Counted from the first letter of the stretch, positions 39,645 to 50,220 are shown. The stretch: 64,000 bases of DNA from an uncultured Eubacteriales bacterium (GCA_934457415.1 CAKSHM010000002.1:198647-262646); one strand, 5' to 3'. Translations and numbers: made by a program. Notes: generated from the letters alone by a model not told the origin.

Positions 39645-41147
39645 ATGCATATTCACAATAAAGCTTCAAAATTTTTCTCATTGGTTTTGTCAGTCGCAAT
39701 TATGTTCGCGGCGGCTTTTGTTTTGAGCCCTTCGGCATCTGCGGTAAGTTATGAGGGAAAAGGAACAAAGAAAAGTCCTTATATTGTAAAAACCGCTGAG
39801 CAGTTAAAGGGTATGGCAGACAAACCGTCAGCTTACTATAAACTCGGAAATACGATTGACTTGTCTCAATCGGGAAATTTCACCCCGATAGGTTATCTTG
39901 CAAAGCCTTTCAAGGGAACCTTTACATGCGATTTGGGTACTGACGGCGCACCGCTTTATGCTATTAAAAATCTAACGATTTTAAATGATTCCGGAACAAA
40001 AAACGGCCATGCCTTTGAATCGAACAACTATCCCGATTATTCCGAAAACAATTCGCATTGGGAATCCGCTCTTTTCGGCGCAACCGACGGAGCTACATTT
40101 AAAAATATATATGTACTTAATGCTAAGGTTACAAACACCGTTATCGGTCAGCATAAGCAGAATGCCAACGGAACATGGAACCCCGGACAGGATGAAATGG
40201 CAACCGCAATTCTTGTCGGAATCGCAAAAAATACAAATATATCAGGATGCTTCGTTTCGGGTACTGTTGACGCTAAGACAAACTCCGTAGGCGCTTTGGC
40301 AGGTCTTTTAAGAAACGGAAGTCTTAAAAATTCCGCCGCTGAGGGAACAATAGGCTCTGTAGGATATTACAATATCGGCGGACTTGTCGGAATGATAGAA
40401 GCGTCAACGATTGATAAGTGCTATTTTAACGGTACTGCAAACGCCCCTGCTTCTCCTAACAACAGCGGCGCAGCTTTCGGAATGGCGGACACCGATTCGA
40501 AAATTTCCAACTGCTACAGCGAGGGCTCGCTTACGGCAGGTTCGGGATTTATAGGCGTAACAGACTACGAAAAGCTCGGGAAAATCGTTTCAAACTGCTA
40601 TACGCTTTCAAAGATAGTAGGCCGTACTAATGCTCCTACAAATAAAAATTCCGTAAATAACTGCTATGTCTTAAGCGAGGCAGGATGTTTGCAGATGGGC
40701 TTCGGCGCCGCGTCCGCCGCGGAAATTCTTCAGAAGTTCTCAGGGCTTGAGGGCTGGATAACCTCGGGTGTTACTGCTCCTAAGCTTAAAGACTCTCCCG
40801 TAATAAAATCCGCGGACGCTTATTCCCCAAACGCCGTAACCGAAACGCCGGCAAATAATACCGATAATAAAGCCAATGCTTCCGATACCGATAATACCGT
40901 CTCCGACAGCACGGAAGATACCGACACCGATACCGTAAACAACGCAAAGAAATCGGAAGCTAATATAACGGTTAAAAATACAAGAAATCAGGCCGAAACC
41001 ATTCTTATAGTAATTATAAGCGTGCTTATTGTTTTGGTGCTTGCCGCAACCGTTGTTATGATAGTTCTTGTTATTAAAATGACTAAGAATAATAAAACAG
41101 GAAACGAAGGCAAAGGAGATGAAGAAATTGAAGCTGCAGGAAAGTGA
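39645..41147 (+). CDS. Surface protein with GLUG-like repeats and C-terminal membrane anchor
   Basis: The 500-aa protein starts with a signal peptide (about 1-34, SLVLSVAIMFAAAFVLSPSA). A segment like GKGTKKSPYIVKTAEQLKGM leads into beta-helical GLUG repeats (SVGALAGLLRNGSLKNSAAE; IGGLVGMIEASTIDKCYFNG). A Thr/Asp/Asn-rich linker precedes a C-terminal TM helix (ETILIVIISVLIVLVLAATV) with a short basic tail. The domains face outward; a role in polysaccharide or cell-wall contact is likely. It overlaps the permease gene by 29 bp. Confidence 0.8.
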   Translation: MHIHNKASKFFSLVLSVAIMFAAAFVLSPSASAVSYEGKGTKKSPYIVKTAEQLKGMADKPSAYYKLGNTIDLSQSGNFTPIGYLAKPFKGTFTCDLGTDGAPLYAIKNLTILNDSGTKNGHAFESNNYPDYSENNSHWESALFGATDGATFKNIYVLNAKVTNTVIGQHKQNANGTWNPGQDEMATAILVGIAKNTNISGCFVSGTVDAKTNSVGALAGLLRNGSLKNSAAEGTIGSVGYYNIGGLVGMIEASTIDKCYFNGTANAPASPNNSGAAFGMADTDSKISNCYSEGSLTAGSGFIGVTDYEKLGKIVSNCYTLSKIVGRTNAPTNKNSVNNCYVLSEAGCLQMGFGAASAAEILQKFSGLEGWITSGVTAPKLKDSPVIKSADAYSPNAVTETPANNTDNKANASDTDNTVSDSTEDTDTDTVNNAKKSEANITVKNTRNQAETILIVIISVLIVLVLAATVVMIVLVIKMTKNNKTGNEGKGDEEIEAAGK

Positions 41148-42060
41148 TTTGGTCGCTTCAAAAGCAAGCTGGAAAAAAAGTATTCCTTATTTATTGCTCG
41201 TTCTTCCGGCGGCTCTTTATTTGCTGGTTTTCCACTATCTGCCGATTTTCGGAGTTGTAGTCGCTTTTAAGGATTATAACTATGTTGACGGAATTCTCGG
41301 CAGTCCTTGGGCAGGCTTTAAGTATTTCGATTATTTCTTTACCTCTAATGACGCTTTCAGGGTGCTCAGAAACACAATGGGCTATTCGCTGATGTTCCAC
41401 TTTGTGGGAATTTTTACAGGCGTTTTGCTTGCGATTTTGCTTTATGAGGTAACAAGCCCGAAGCTTTTAAGGGTTTATCATACGGGACTTTTAATGCCTT
41501 ATTTCATTTCATGGGTTGTCGGCTCTTATGTATTTTATATTCTTTTAAGCCATTCGAGCGGAATTGTAAATCAGATCCTCATTACTCTAGGTGCTAAGCC
41601 TGTCAACTGGTATCAGGAGCCGAAGTACTGGCCGTTTATTTTGCAATGCGCCGATATATGGAAGAATGTCGGAATGGGCTGTGTTCTTTATTATGCAAGT
41701 CTAATGTCGCTGGACGCTTCTCTTTTTGAGGCAGCCTCTATTGACGGCGCCAACCGTTTCCAACAGTGGATAAAGATCGGAATTCCCTCTCTTATTCCTC
41801 TTATATGTATCATTACAATAATGAAAATGGGAAGTATTTTAGGCGGCGATTTCGGTCTTTTCTATCAGGTTCCAATGGATTCAGGTCCGCTTTATCCCGT
41901 AACCGATACGGTGCAAACCTATCTTTACAGAGGGCTTGTCGCAGGAGATATGAGCGTGTCGGCGGCAGTAGGACTTGTCTGCAATGTTGTCGGTCTTGTG
42001 ATGGTTTTGGGTTCAAATGCCGTTGTAAGAAAGCTTGACCCCGATTCGGCAATGTTTTAA
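41119..42060 (+). CDS. ABC transporter permease, CUT1 type (LplB-like)
   Basis: The 313-aa protein has six TM segments and the EAA loop FEAASIDGANRFQQWIKIGIP (read FEAASIDGAN then RFQQW). PYLLLVLPAALYLLVFHYLP is the first TM. It imports oligosaccharides with the 42078 permease and 43101 binding protein. AAAGGAG lies very close to the ATG at 41119, so TTG 41128 could be the real start. No ATPase gene is in the window; such systems often share MsmK-type ATPases. Confidence 0.92.
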   Translation: MKKLKLQESDLVASKASWKKSIPYLLLVLPAALYLLVFHYLPIFGVVVAFKDYNYVDGILGSPWAGFKYFDYFFTSNDAFRVLRNTMGYSLMFHFVGIFTGVLLAILLYEVTSPKLLRVYHTGLLMPYFISWVVGSYVFYILLSHSSGIVNQILITLGAKPVNWYQEPKYWPFILQCADIWKNVGMGCVLYYASLMSLDASLFEAASIDGANRFQQWIKIGIPSLIPLICIITIMKMGSILGGDFGLFYQVPMDSGPLYPVTDTVQTYLYRGLVAGDMSVSAAVGLVCNVVGLVMVLGSNAVVRKLDPDSAMF

Positions 42061-42077
42061 AAAGGGGGAAAGCGATA

Positions 42078-42962
42078 ATGGCAAAAATAAAAACTTTTAA
42101 AAAGCGCAAATGGGGAGTAAATATCGCTCTGTGTGTTATTACCCTCGTTTTTGTGCTTCCGATGATAACAATTATAAGTGTTTCTTTTTCAAATGAAAAC
42201 GATGTTGTAAGATACGGCTATAAGCTTATACCTATGCATTTCGATTTAAGCGCTTATAAGATACTCTTTAAAAATGTCGGGTCAATATTGAGGGCTTACG
42301 GCGTTACGATTTATGGCTCGGTTTTAGGAACTTTCCTTTCGCTGCTTTTAATGTCTACAGCGGGATACGCTCTTTCACGAAAAGATTTTAAATTCAGAAA
42401 ATTCTTTACATTTTATTTTCTGATAACAATGATTTTCAGCGGCGGTCTTATTCCTACATATATAATAAATACGAAGTATTTAGGCCTTATGAATAATATG
42501 CTTGTTTATGTTGTAACCGGCTTGGTTGCCGCTTATAACATATTTATCTTCCGGACATTTTTTCAGCAGATTCCGATTTCGCTTATTGAAGCGGCTAAGA
42601 TTGACGGAGCGAGCGAAAGAAAGATATTTTCCTCAATTATATTCCCGATGTCAAAAGCCTGCTTTGCCTCCTTGGGCTTTATGACTCTTCTTTCAAGATG
42701 GAACGATTTTACGGTACCTATGTACTATATAAACGACCGTTCAATGTATAACATTCAGTATTATCTGCAAATGGTTATAAAAGAAAGCAATTTTTTAAAG
42801 CAGGCGCTTGAAATGGCAGGCTCAAGCGAAATACTCAATATTCCCACCGAAACCTTAAAGTTTGCGGTCTGCGTTATAGGCGCTCTTCCTGCCGCTATAA
42901 TTTTCCCGTATTTTCAGAAGTATTTTGCAAAAGGAATGGTTATAGGATCAATCAAGGGATAA
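42078..42962 (+). CDS. ABC transporter permease, CUT1 type (YtcP/LplC-like)
   Basis: The 294-aa protein with six TM helices has the EAA loop LIEAAKIDGASERKIFSSII then FPMSKA. AAAGGGGG precedes the ATG. It pairs with the 41119 permease, 17 bp upstream. The typical CUT1 second-permease N-terminus VLPMITIISVSFSNENDV is present. Confidence 0.93.
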   Translation: MAKIKTFKKRKWGVNIALCVITLVFVLPMITIISVSFSNENDVVRYGYKLIPMHFDLSAYKILFKNVGSILRAYGVTIYGSVLGTFLSLLLMSTAGYALSRKDFKFRKFFTFYFLITMIFSGGLIPTYIINTKYLGLMNNMLVYVVTGLVAAYNIFIFRTFFQQIPISLIEAAKIDGASERKIFSSIIFPMSKACFASLGFMTLLSRWNDFTVPMYYINDRSMYNIQYYLQMVIKESNFLKQALEMAGSSEILNIPTETLKFAVCVIGALPAAIIFPYFQKYFAKGMVIGSIKG

Positions 42963-42969
42963 TGCCGTC

Positions 42970-43030
42970 AGGCAAGCTATAGCAAATCAGAACCCGTATT
43001 TAGGCGGGTACGGATTATTATCGCTTGCCT
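42970..43030. repeat. Structured repeat, copy A (between permease and binding-protein genes)
   Basis: AGGCAAGCTATAGC at the left pairs with the right arm ATCGCTTGCCT. An inner hairpin AATCAGAACCCGTA/GGGTACGGATT lies between. The same outer arms occur around a different inner hairpin at 56954-57014. It is either a mobile repeat or an mRNA stability element within the operon. Confidence 0.65.
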
Positions 43031-43100
43031 AGTGTGACAGGACTTTAAGCTGCCACTATAGGCTTTATACAAAATTATTTTAAGAAAGGTGAAAAGAAAA

Positions 43101-44672
43101 ATGAAAAAAATTATGTGTGTCCTGTTTTCATTGCTTATTGTTGCAATGTCCGCCTGTATGGCAGGCTGCGGAGATAAAAGCAATGAAAAGGTAAAGCTTC
43201 GCTGGGTAGTTATGTGGGCTGAACAGAAAGATCTTGATATGGTTGTCAAAGAGGCCAATAAACTGCTTGCAAAGCTTATGCCGAATACAGAGCTTGACCT
43301 GCAGTGCCTCGAATCGCTGCCGTCAAAATGGTCTCTGTGGATGTCTTCGGGAGAACCTGTTGACCTTGTATGGTCGGGCTATTCTTTCGATGTCGGATCC
43401 GAAATCAATAAAAAGTCATATATGGAGCTTGACGGTCTGATTGAAAAATATGCACCGAACCTCAAAAAGGAACGCGAGGATTATGAGTATGCTTATAATA
43501 CCATTACCGTAAACGATAAGCTTTACGGCGTACCGCATATTCAGTTCTATGCTTCCGAAACCGCAAGACTTTCAATCCCGTCCGAGCTTGCAAAGTATAT
43601 GAACGAGGATGAGCTCTTGAAAGCGGCTCACGGCTCGCCCTTTGCAACAAGAGAGCTTTTCGATGTAATTGATAAGTATCTCTATGCAAGCAAAAACGCA
43701 GGCGCTTGGGATACCGATACAGTTTCCCAGTGCTTAGGAACAATGAAGCATATATGCCAGTTTGTGGCTCAGCGCGGATACGATTTTATAGGTTCCGGCG
43801 AAGAGGGTGCTTATATGTGCTATAACCCGTTTGATGAAAAGCCGAAAATAACTAACTTCATGCAGACCGAGCAGTTCAAGCTTATGATGGAATATGCTTC
43901 TAAATGGTATAAGGACGGTCTTATTTCAAAGGATGTTATTTCCGGAAACGGCGGCTCCTCAGGCGGCAGAGCGGGAATTCTCGGAGCGCACAGCACCGAA
44001 AACTGGTTCAATGTCGATGACGAAAGAGGGATCAAGCATGAGACCTCAAACGGTATTGATATAACCGTTTACCTGCTTGACGACGCCGATAATAAATATC
44101 AGGGCGCAACCACAATAGGAAGCGAAGCTTCTTATACCTGCATTCCTTATACGTCAAAGCACCCCGAAAGAGCAATACAGTTCCTCGATTTAATACACAG
44201 CGATAAGGGTAAAGACCTTTTCAATATGCTTATTTACGGAATTGAGGGCGTTCATTACGATAAGGTCGGCGAAAACCGCGTTAAGCCTTATGATTATACA
44301 ATTCAGGGCGACTCCAACAGCAAGTACGGTATAGCTAACTGGATGCTCGGAAACCTCGATTATGCTTGGGAAACTCCGAATATCCCCGAGGGTCAGGCGG
44401 CATATATCAAGAATTATAATACCGTTAAAAGAAAAGAACAGCATGCTTCTCCGCTTAAGGGGTTCTGTGTTGATACCACAAGCGTTACAAAGGAGCTGTC
44501 TCAACTGACGGCGGTATTTAAGGAATATAAAGAAACTCTTATAAACGGCGTGATGGCAGATTATATGTCATATTATAACGAAATGATGAATAAAGCCAAG
44601 GCGGCGGGACTTGATAAGGTAACGGCAGAGTTCCAGAAGCAGGCTGATGAATATGCAGAAAAAAATAAATAA
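43101..44672 (+). CDS. Extracellular solute-binding lipoprotein (sugar ABC)
   Basis: The 523-aa protein (ATG 43101; AAGAAAGG upstream) has a lipoprotein signal peptide with lipobox MAGC (Cys23). The mature part has the type-I sugar-binding fold (LRWVVMWAEQKDLDMVVKEA, FLDLIHSDKGKDLFNMLIYG) as in YtcQ/LipO proteins. It captures oligosaccharide at the outer face for permeases 41119 and 42078. The genes' order (permease, permease, binding protein) and the structured repeat before it suggest that its transcript is stabilised separately. Confidence 0.92.
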   Translation: MKKIMCVLFSLLIVAMSACMAGCGDKSNEKVKLRWVVMWAEQKDLDMVVKEANKLLAKLMPNTELDLQCLESLPSKWSLWMSSGEPVDLVWSGYSFDVGSEINKKSYMELDGLIEKYAPNLKKEREDYEYAYNTITVNDKLYGVPHIQFYASETARLSIPSELAKYMNEDELLKAAHGSPFATRELFDVIDKYLYASKNAGAWDTDTVSQCLGTMKHICQFVAQRGYDFIGSGEEGAYMCYNPFDEKPKITNFMQTEQFKLMMEYASKWYKDGLISKDVISGNGGSSGGRAGILGAHSTENWFNVDDERGIKHETSNGIDITVYLLDDADNKYQGATTIGSEASYTCIPYTSKHPERAIQFLDLIHSDKGKDLFNMLIYGIEGVHYDKVGENRVKPYDYTIQGDSNSKYGIANWMLGNLDYAWETPNIPEGQAAYIKNYNTVKRKEQHASPLKGFCVDTTSVTKELSQLTAVFKEYKETLINGVMADYMSYYNEMMNKAKAAGLDKVTAEFQKQADEYAEKNK

Positions 44673-44690
44673 AAGTAAGGAGGGTTTTTC

Positions 44691-46328
44691 TTGACCTTAA
44701 AAGCTCTCCGGAGATTTACGGCTTCCTTTACGGCGGCGGCAATGGCATTGCTGTCCGCCTACATGGCTGCCGCAGCATCTTCGGCGAAATTCAAACTGTC
44801 CTCAAATAAGACCGAGGTTCTTAAAGATAACTCTTTTACGGTTATTTTAAGCGCTGAAAACAGCTTCAGCGCCGCAGGAATTTATGCAGAGATAGCTTTT
44901 GATAAGGATGCCTTTGAGCTTCAGAAATATACCGTGGTAAACGATAACATTTCCGATTGCTCTGTAGGCTACAGAAACAGTAAGGTCCTGTTCGTTTGGG
45001 ATAACGATAAAAACGCTTCCTTTTCGGGCAACCTTTTAAAGCTTCAGTTCAAAACTGTTTCCGACAGCTCAGAGGGGAAAAAGAAGTTTTCCTTTGATGT
45101 CATTGAAATGTGCGACGAAAAGTTCAAATCTGTTCCAAATGCGGTAACTTCCGCGGAAGTAAGCGTCAAAAAGCTGACGGCGTCCGATAATGTTTTAAAA
45201 ACTATAGACCTTATAAATAATATCGGAACTGTCGACGCCTCCGATGCATGCCTTAAAAGAATAACCTTGGCTCTTAATGCTTTTTCAAAGCTGTCTTCAA
45301 GCGAAAAGGGACTTGTTTCAAATTATCCAACCTTGGCTGAGGCGCAGAAAAAGTATAATGAATTAAAAGAAAAGGAAGAAGCCGAAAAAAATCAGCAGGC
45401 TCTTCAAAATGAAATCAATAAGTTTTTATCGGATAATGCCGAGGCGCTGGCTCTTACCGAAAGCAACGCGAAGATAAGCGACCTTACAAGGGTTACCGAC
45501 GCGCTTAATGAGTACGCCACAAAATCGGCTTATGTAAGAGAAAAATTAAAGAATAAGTATGAGCATTTGAAAAAGCTCAGAGATAAAATAAACGCGCTTA
45601 TCGAAGATGAAAATGCTAAAAATGCGGCGATAGAAATTGCCGCAGGTTTTAAAGAAACCTTTAAAGACTTAATTGAGCTTCCCGTTTCGAATGTTGTTTA
45701 TGAGCCGGAGCTTTTAACCGAAATCGAATCCGCCGTAAATACTTATGATGAGGTTTTCGACGATTATACAAAGGCTCTTCTTACAAAAGAGTATCAGCAT
45801 ATCAAGGCGCTTTATGAAAGATATAAGGAGCTTGAAATCAAAAATGCCCCCGAGCCCGAATCGGTTGTAAGAGAGTATACGGCTTTTAGAGAAAAGTATT
45901 TAAAGCTTAATATGATGAGCGAGGATTCCGTTACTCAAAACGAATATTCTCTTATTCAGCAGGCAATGTCCGATTTTGACAGTATGTCGGATATGGCAAA
46001 AGGTAAAATGGCGTCTGTTTACAGACATCTTATGAATTTGCTGTTCGCACTTAATAATGCAGAGGTAGATTATACCGACAGTGACGATGCTCAGACGGAT
46101 ATTGATTCCGATACAGACGGAAACGAGATAATAAAGGAAGTCGTCAAGTATAAAACAAAAACGCTTGAGGCAGGCGAAATCGGGCTTAAAACCTCTTATA
46201 AGGTTTCAGATACAGTCTGGATGCTTCTTGTCCTCTTGGGCGTTTCGATTATCCTTTTCTCTGTTCCGACAACGCTCTATTTCGTTATGAAAAATAAGTA
46301 CCTAAAAGGAGGTGAAAACGGTGAATAG
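44691..46328 (+). CDS. Membrane-anchored cohesin-like protein
   Basis: The 545-aa protein starts at TTG 44691 (AAGGAGGG 7 nt upstream). A signal peptide (about 1-31) leads to a cohesin-type beta-sandwich (about 33-160: FKLSSNKTEVLKDNSFTVIL; AGIYAEIAFDKDAFELQKYT; KVLFVWDNDKNASFSGNLLK). Helical, Lys/Glu-rich spacer regions (about 165-480) follow, then a C-terminal TM helix (VWMLLVLLGVSIILFSVPTT). The helical part may project the cohesin from the cell. With the dockerin in the 51249 protein it could form a cell-surface complex (inference). It overlaps the next frame by a few bases. Confidence 0.72.
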   Translation: MTLKALRRFTASFTAAAMALLSAYMAAAASSAKFKLSSNKTEVLKDNSFTVILSAENSFSAAGIYAEIAFDKDAFELQKYTVVNDNISDCSVGYRNSKVLFVWDNDKNASFSGNLLKLQFKTVSDSSEGKKKFSFDVIEMCDEKFKSVPNAVTSAEVSVKKLTASDNVLKTIDLINNIGTVDASDACLKRITLALNAFSKLSSSEKGLVSNYPTLAEAQKKYNELKEKEEAEKNQQALQNEINKFLSDNAEALALTESNAKISDLTRVTDALNEYATKSAYVREKLKNKYEHLKKLRDKINALIEDENAKNAAIEIAAGFKETFKDLIELPVSNVVYEPELLTEIESAVNTYDEVFDDYTKALLTKEYQHIKALYERYKELEIKNAPEPESVVREYTAFREKYLKLNMMSEDSVTQNEYSLIQQAMSDFDSMSDMAKGKMASVYRHLMNLLFALNNAEVDYTDSDDAQTDIDSDTDGNEIIKEVVKYKTKTLEAGEIGLKTSYKVSDTVWMLLVLLGVSIILFSVPTTLYFVMKNKYLKGGENGE

Positions 46329-47877
46329 GTTTTTTTGTAAAAAAACGCTCCTTATGTTTTCAGCAGTTCTCCTTACCTTGTGTATTGTAGTTTCCTCAAA
46401 TATCCTGAGCGCTAAAGCGGAGGTTATTTTCGAGGAATCAAACCCCGAATTCAAATTCAAGCTCTATGATTCGAATTTGTCAATTCTTCAGGACCAGTAC
46501 ACTCCCGAGGGCACCTTTACACCTTTCGACGGCGAGAAATATAATATAAAAACAAACGCTTATGTTATGTGGACCGAAAACGACGATATAGCCTTCGCTT
46601 ATAAAAACTATAAGGTTGCTTATGCCGATAAGGGTAAAATAACCGTTTGTGCGACTATTCTCAGCAGAGACGCAATCGGCGGAGCGCTCCACGATAACGG
46701 ATCTACCGGTATTGCTATAAGAAGCGGAGATTCGGCGGACGCACCGAGCGTTTATCTGCATTGCCGAAATAACTGGATAGGTATTGTTTACAGAACTAAA
46801 AAAGGAGCCGCCACTATTAAAAGCAATGAGGGCGACGCACCGAAATTTCCCGTTAAGCTTCGCCTTGAAAAACAGGGAAATACAGTAAACGGCTATTATC
46901 AGAATAACGGCAGTAATAACTGGGTAAAGCTTAATACCGTCTATGTAAAAATGGACGAAACGGTTATGGCTGGTATTGCCGCACATTCGTGCGGTAAACA
47001 GACTTGGATAGATACCTCGTTTAATGATTTCAAGGTATCTATTGAGGGTCCTGCAGGCTCAAAATATAATGAGGATACAGATACCTCATCGGGCTCTGAC
47101 TCATCGAAAGAAGAAAATAAGCTTCCGCCCGACCCGCCGATTACAGATAATATCCTGTTCAGGGAAACCTTTACCGACGGCAGTCTTGTAAATAAGAATG
47201 AGGACGGTAAGGAAACGGCAGATAACCCCTATTGGGATAACGGCGAAAATGAGGCACAGTATGCCGATATTGTGACCGACGGTGATAACCGATATTGGCA
47301 CCGTTCTTTCAGTACAGACGATTATCATTTCGATAATGACAGCTGGGCTGACTATTCGCTTTCCGCAGACCTGAAGTTCGGGAAGGAAACTATTGACAGC
47401 GGAGTCAATCAGGTCAATTTCTATGTAAGGCACCGAAAACAGGTGGCATACGGATATTTCGGATATAGGGTGTCTTTGGAATACGGGAAATATATCCGTG
47501 TTTATAAATACTTTATGACAGGAGATTATTTGTATTCGCATTATAAAATTGCCGAAACAGCGCTCGATGAAACCTATCTCGATAAGGATAATTGGCATAC
47601 TTGGACGGTGGACGCCTTCGATAATAAGATTACCGTTTACCGCGACGGCGAGATTAAATGCGAAGCGGTCGATAACGATATCGGTAATATTTCGGTTAAC
47701 GGCTTCGGCGGTATAGGCTTCGGCTCGGACGGCGCAGACCTTTATGTAGATAATATAATCGTCCGCAAGCTTGACGACCTTTTCGGCGGCAGCTACGATA
47801 ACTTTATCGGCGGAAACTGGGACAGCGATGTTCCCGATTATATTAAGGATTATAAGAGCGAATACAAGTATTATTAA
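46321..47877 (+). CDS. Secreted protein with two concanavalin/LamG-like domains
   Basis: The 518-aa protein starts at GTG 46321 (AAGGAGG 8 nt upstream). After a signal peptide (TLLMFSAVLLTLCIVVSSNI), two beta-sandwich domains can be seen. One contains VCATILSRDAIGGALHDNGS and NWVKLNTVYVKM (about 55-240). The second contains VNQVNFYVRHRKQVAYGYFG and WHTWTVDAFDNKITVYRDGE (about 290-500). A Ser/Asp-rich linker (EDTDTSSGSDSSKEENK) joins them. Carbohydrate binding is likely; no catalytic site is recognised. Confidence 0.72.
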   Translation: MNRFFCKKTLLMFSAVLLTLCIVVSSNILSAKAEVIFEESNPEFKFKLYDSNLSILQDQYTPEGTFTPFDGEKYNIKTNAYVMWTENDDIAFAYKNYKVAYADKGKITVCATILSRDAIGGALHDNGSTGIAIRSGDSADAPSVYLHCRNNWIGIVYRTKKGAATIKSNEGDAPKFPVKLRLEKQGNTVNGYYQNNGSNNWVKLNTVYVKMDETVMAGIAAHSCGKQTWIDTSFNDFKVSIEGPAGSKYNEDTDTSSGSDSSKEENKLPPDPPITDNILFRETFTDGSLVNKNEDGKETADNPYWDNGENEAQYADIVTDGDNRYWHRSFSTDDYHFDNDSWADYSLSADLKFGKETIDSGVNQVNFYVRHRKQVAYGYFGYRVSLEYGKYIRVYKYFMTGDYLYSHYKIAETALDETYLDKDNWHTWTVDAFDNKITVYRDGEIKCEAVDNDIGNISVNGFGGIGFGSDGADLYVDNIIVRKLDDLFGGSYDNFIGGNWDSDVPDYIKDYKSEYKYY

Positions 47878-47892
47878 GAGGAGGAATAAATA

Positions 47893-50220
47893 ATGAAAAA
47901 ATTTAAACTAAAGGCAATAGCCGTTGCATTGCTGGCTTCTATGACAGTGTCCGCGGCAATACTGCCGTCAAAAGCAGCCAAAGTCGGAGAAGGAATTGAT
48001 GTTCCCGATTCAGGCGTAGTTACTTATGATTTTAATTCTTTGGAAAATCCTTTAGAGGAAAATAAAACCGGAACCTATGATAAATCTGCTAACGGAACAA
48101 GCGGAATAGTTCTTTCTGAAAATGAAACTGTTTTTAAGATAGGCTTCGGTCCCGAAAATATTTATACACCTGTAAACTGGGATACCGACCTAGTAAGAAA
48201 ATCAATGTCGCTCCGTATCAACAATCAGGGAATTATAAATTCCGGAGATGTAACATTCCAGCGCATAATTCTTTGGTATCAGGATGCAAATAACTGGCTC
48301 GGACTTGACTGGAAAATTTCTGATGACAAAAAAACCTATGATACAAGAATTTCGGGCAAAAACAGCTCTCTTTCAAGAGTAAAAGGTTCTGCCGATCCAA
48401 CTGTTTTATTTGCATGGAACGATCTTACAAACAATGGTAAAATGCCGATAGGCGAAAATGACGGCTGGATTCGGTTCAATGCTGAATATACCGATGTTAA
48501 TACAATAAAATTAAGCTGGTACAAGGAAAGCGCTCCCGAAACCGTTTATAAGAGTACTTTAAGCAGCACATTTAATTTCGATAATACCTATGATATAACT
48601 TCTGCAACTATCGGAACGGTCAACACTTCATCTTATTTTACTAAATATGACTGGAGAAAGGGTCTTTTCGGAATAGCCGGAACAGGGACTTATTATGATG
48701 AAAATAATAATTCAAGCGGAAGTCCTCAGGTAGGATATTATGACGACCTTTCCGTAACCCTCGATGTTGAGCCTGCGGAGGTTCGCGATTTCAAAAAGAC
48801 CTATGCAGATGTTTTGGCTCTTGATGCCGATGCTCTTTATGCGAAATTTTCAACCGATTATGCTGCGTTTACAGCTGACATAGCAAATATCGACAAGGCT
48901 TTCGCAGCTTTTTTTGCACTTTCCGATTCTTCAAAAGAAATGCTTGCTTCACAAAAAGCTGCACTTGAAAAGCTTATAGGCACAAAGAAGAAGGCTGAGG
49001 CTTATCTCGGAAACGATATAAATGTTGCTTTTGAAGACGGTCTTTCTGCTGAAACAAGCATTGAAATGAATACCGCTTTCGGTTCGACTTCAAACAGAGA
49101 ATTGCTTACAGTTATTGACAATCCCTTTAAGACAGCCGGAAACAATTCCGATAAGGTCGTTCAGCTTGCAAGAGACGGCGAAACTGGAAGCAGCAATATG
49201 ATTCATAAGATAAAATATACAGACGCCGATTCTTCAAATGCAATCGCAAATGTTTCTTTTAAAATGTATTTTAAGGCTTATAAAGGAAACGGTCAGGGCG
49301 CAAGAGTATATTTCAATTATGATGATGCAAAGTCTATAAATACTCAGGATTATATTAACTTCTATGCCGACGGTGCAAATGAACCTTTACAGTTTGTTTA
49401 TAAGAAGTATGATACAGCGGCGGCTAAGTATACAGACAGCTACAGCAGTGCTATAAAAACTGCTGACGGAACTGCAAACCTCGGAACAATGGCAGGTCAG
49501 TGGTATACCGTTAATATAGCTTATACCGATACGGGCTTCTCAGTAACTCTTACAACTGCTGACGGCGTAACAAGCCGCGTTGTAAGCAAGCCTGCCGAAA
49601 ACACATTAAGCGCAAACGCATTTGCAATAGGCATGACTCAGTTTGCATCAGATTCTTATTATGATGACTTTAAGGTTTCCTTCCGCACACCTTACACAAT
49701 GACAATGCTTGATAAAGCTTGGATAAGAGATACAGCCGCGAGCGGAATCCGTTTCGGAACCGAAACCTTAGCTGCTAATGAGCTTTATAATAATGCAAGT
49801 GACTGCACCGTAGCTGCATCGGGTGCGCTGTTTATGCCCAAAGCTTATTTAGCAGACGGTGAGCTTCTTACGGTTGAAAGCACAAAGACTGCTAATTCTT
49901 TCGGTAAGAAAGCAAGAGGCAACGAAAAGACTGAAACCGCAATACCTGAAAATATTTACGGTGTTCTTATAAATGTTATAGATAATGATAAATTTGATGT
50001 TAACCGGCAGCTTGTTTGCCGCGTTTATATCAAATACAGAAAGGCAAATGACCCGACAGGCGCTTACAGATATGCTTATGCCGATTCTAACAGCTATGCC
50101 GTTTCGGTAAGCGAGCAGGTAGTAAAAACAGCGAAAAATCTTGTAAGCTATACCGGTGAAGATTATGCAGGCGCATTGGCAGCTCTTAAAGCAGCCGGTT
50201 ATCTCGGAGGTAATAAATAA
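47893..50220 (+). CDS. Large secreted protein with concanavalin-like domains
   Basis: The 775-aa protein has a signal peptide (LKAIAVALLASMTVSAAILP) and two LamG/DUF1080-like regions (about 40-295 and 370-600), separated by a helical Ala-rich segment (DVLALDADALYAKFSTDYAA). The C-terminal 150 residues carry IRFGTETLAANELYNNASDC and VCRVYIKYRKANDPTGAYRY, a pattern I have seen at the end of clostridial secreted proteins but cannot name. AGGAGGAA precedes the ATG. It probably binds carbohydrate in the same pathway as the ABC transporter. Confidence 0.7.
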   Translation: MKKFKLKAIAVALLASMTVSAAILPSKAAKVGEGIDVPDSGVVTYDFNSLENPLEENKTGTYDKSANGTSGIVLSENETVFKIGFGPENIYTPVNWDTDLVRKSMSLRINNQGIINSGDVTFQRIILWYQDANNWLGLDWKISDDKKTYDTRISGKNSSLSRVKGSADPTVLFAWNDLTNNGKMPIGENDGWIRFNAEYTDVNTIKLSWYKESAPETVYKSTLSSTFNFDNTYDITSATIGTVNTSSYFTKYDWRKGLFGIAGTGTYYDENNNSSGSPQVGYYDDLSVTLDVEPAEVRDFKKTYADVLALDADALYAKFSTDYAAFTADIANIDKAFAAFFALSDSSKEMLASQKAALEKLIGTKKKAEAYLGNDINVAFEDGLSAETSIEMNTAFGSTSNRELLTVIDNPFKTAGNNSDKVVQLARDGETGSSNMIHKIKYTDADSSNAIANVSFKMYFKAYKGNGQGARVYFNYDDAKSINTQDYINFYADGANEPLQFVYKKYDTAAAKYTDSYSSAIKTADGTANLGTMAGQWYTVNIAYTDTGFSVTLTTADGVTSRVVSKPAENTLSANAFAIGMTQFASDSYYDDFKVSFRTPYTMTMLDKAWIRDTAASGIRFGTETLAANELYNNASDCTVAASGALFMPKAYLADGELLTVESTKTANSFGKKARGNEKTETAIPENIYGVLINVIDNDKFDVNRQLVCRVYIKYRKANDPTGAYRYAYADSNSYAVSVSEQVVKTAKNLVSYTGEDYAGALAALKAAGYLGGNK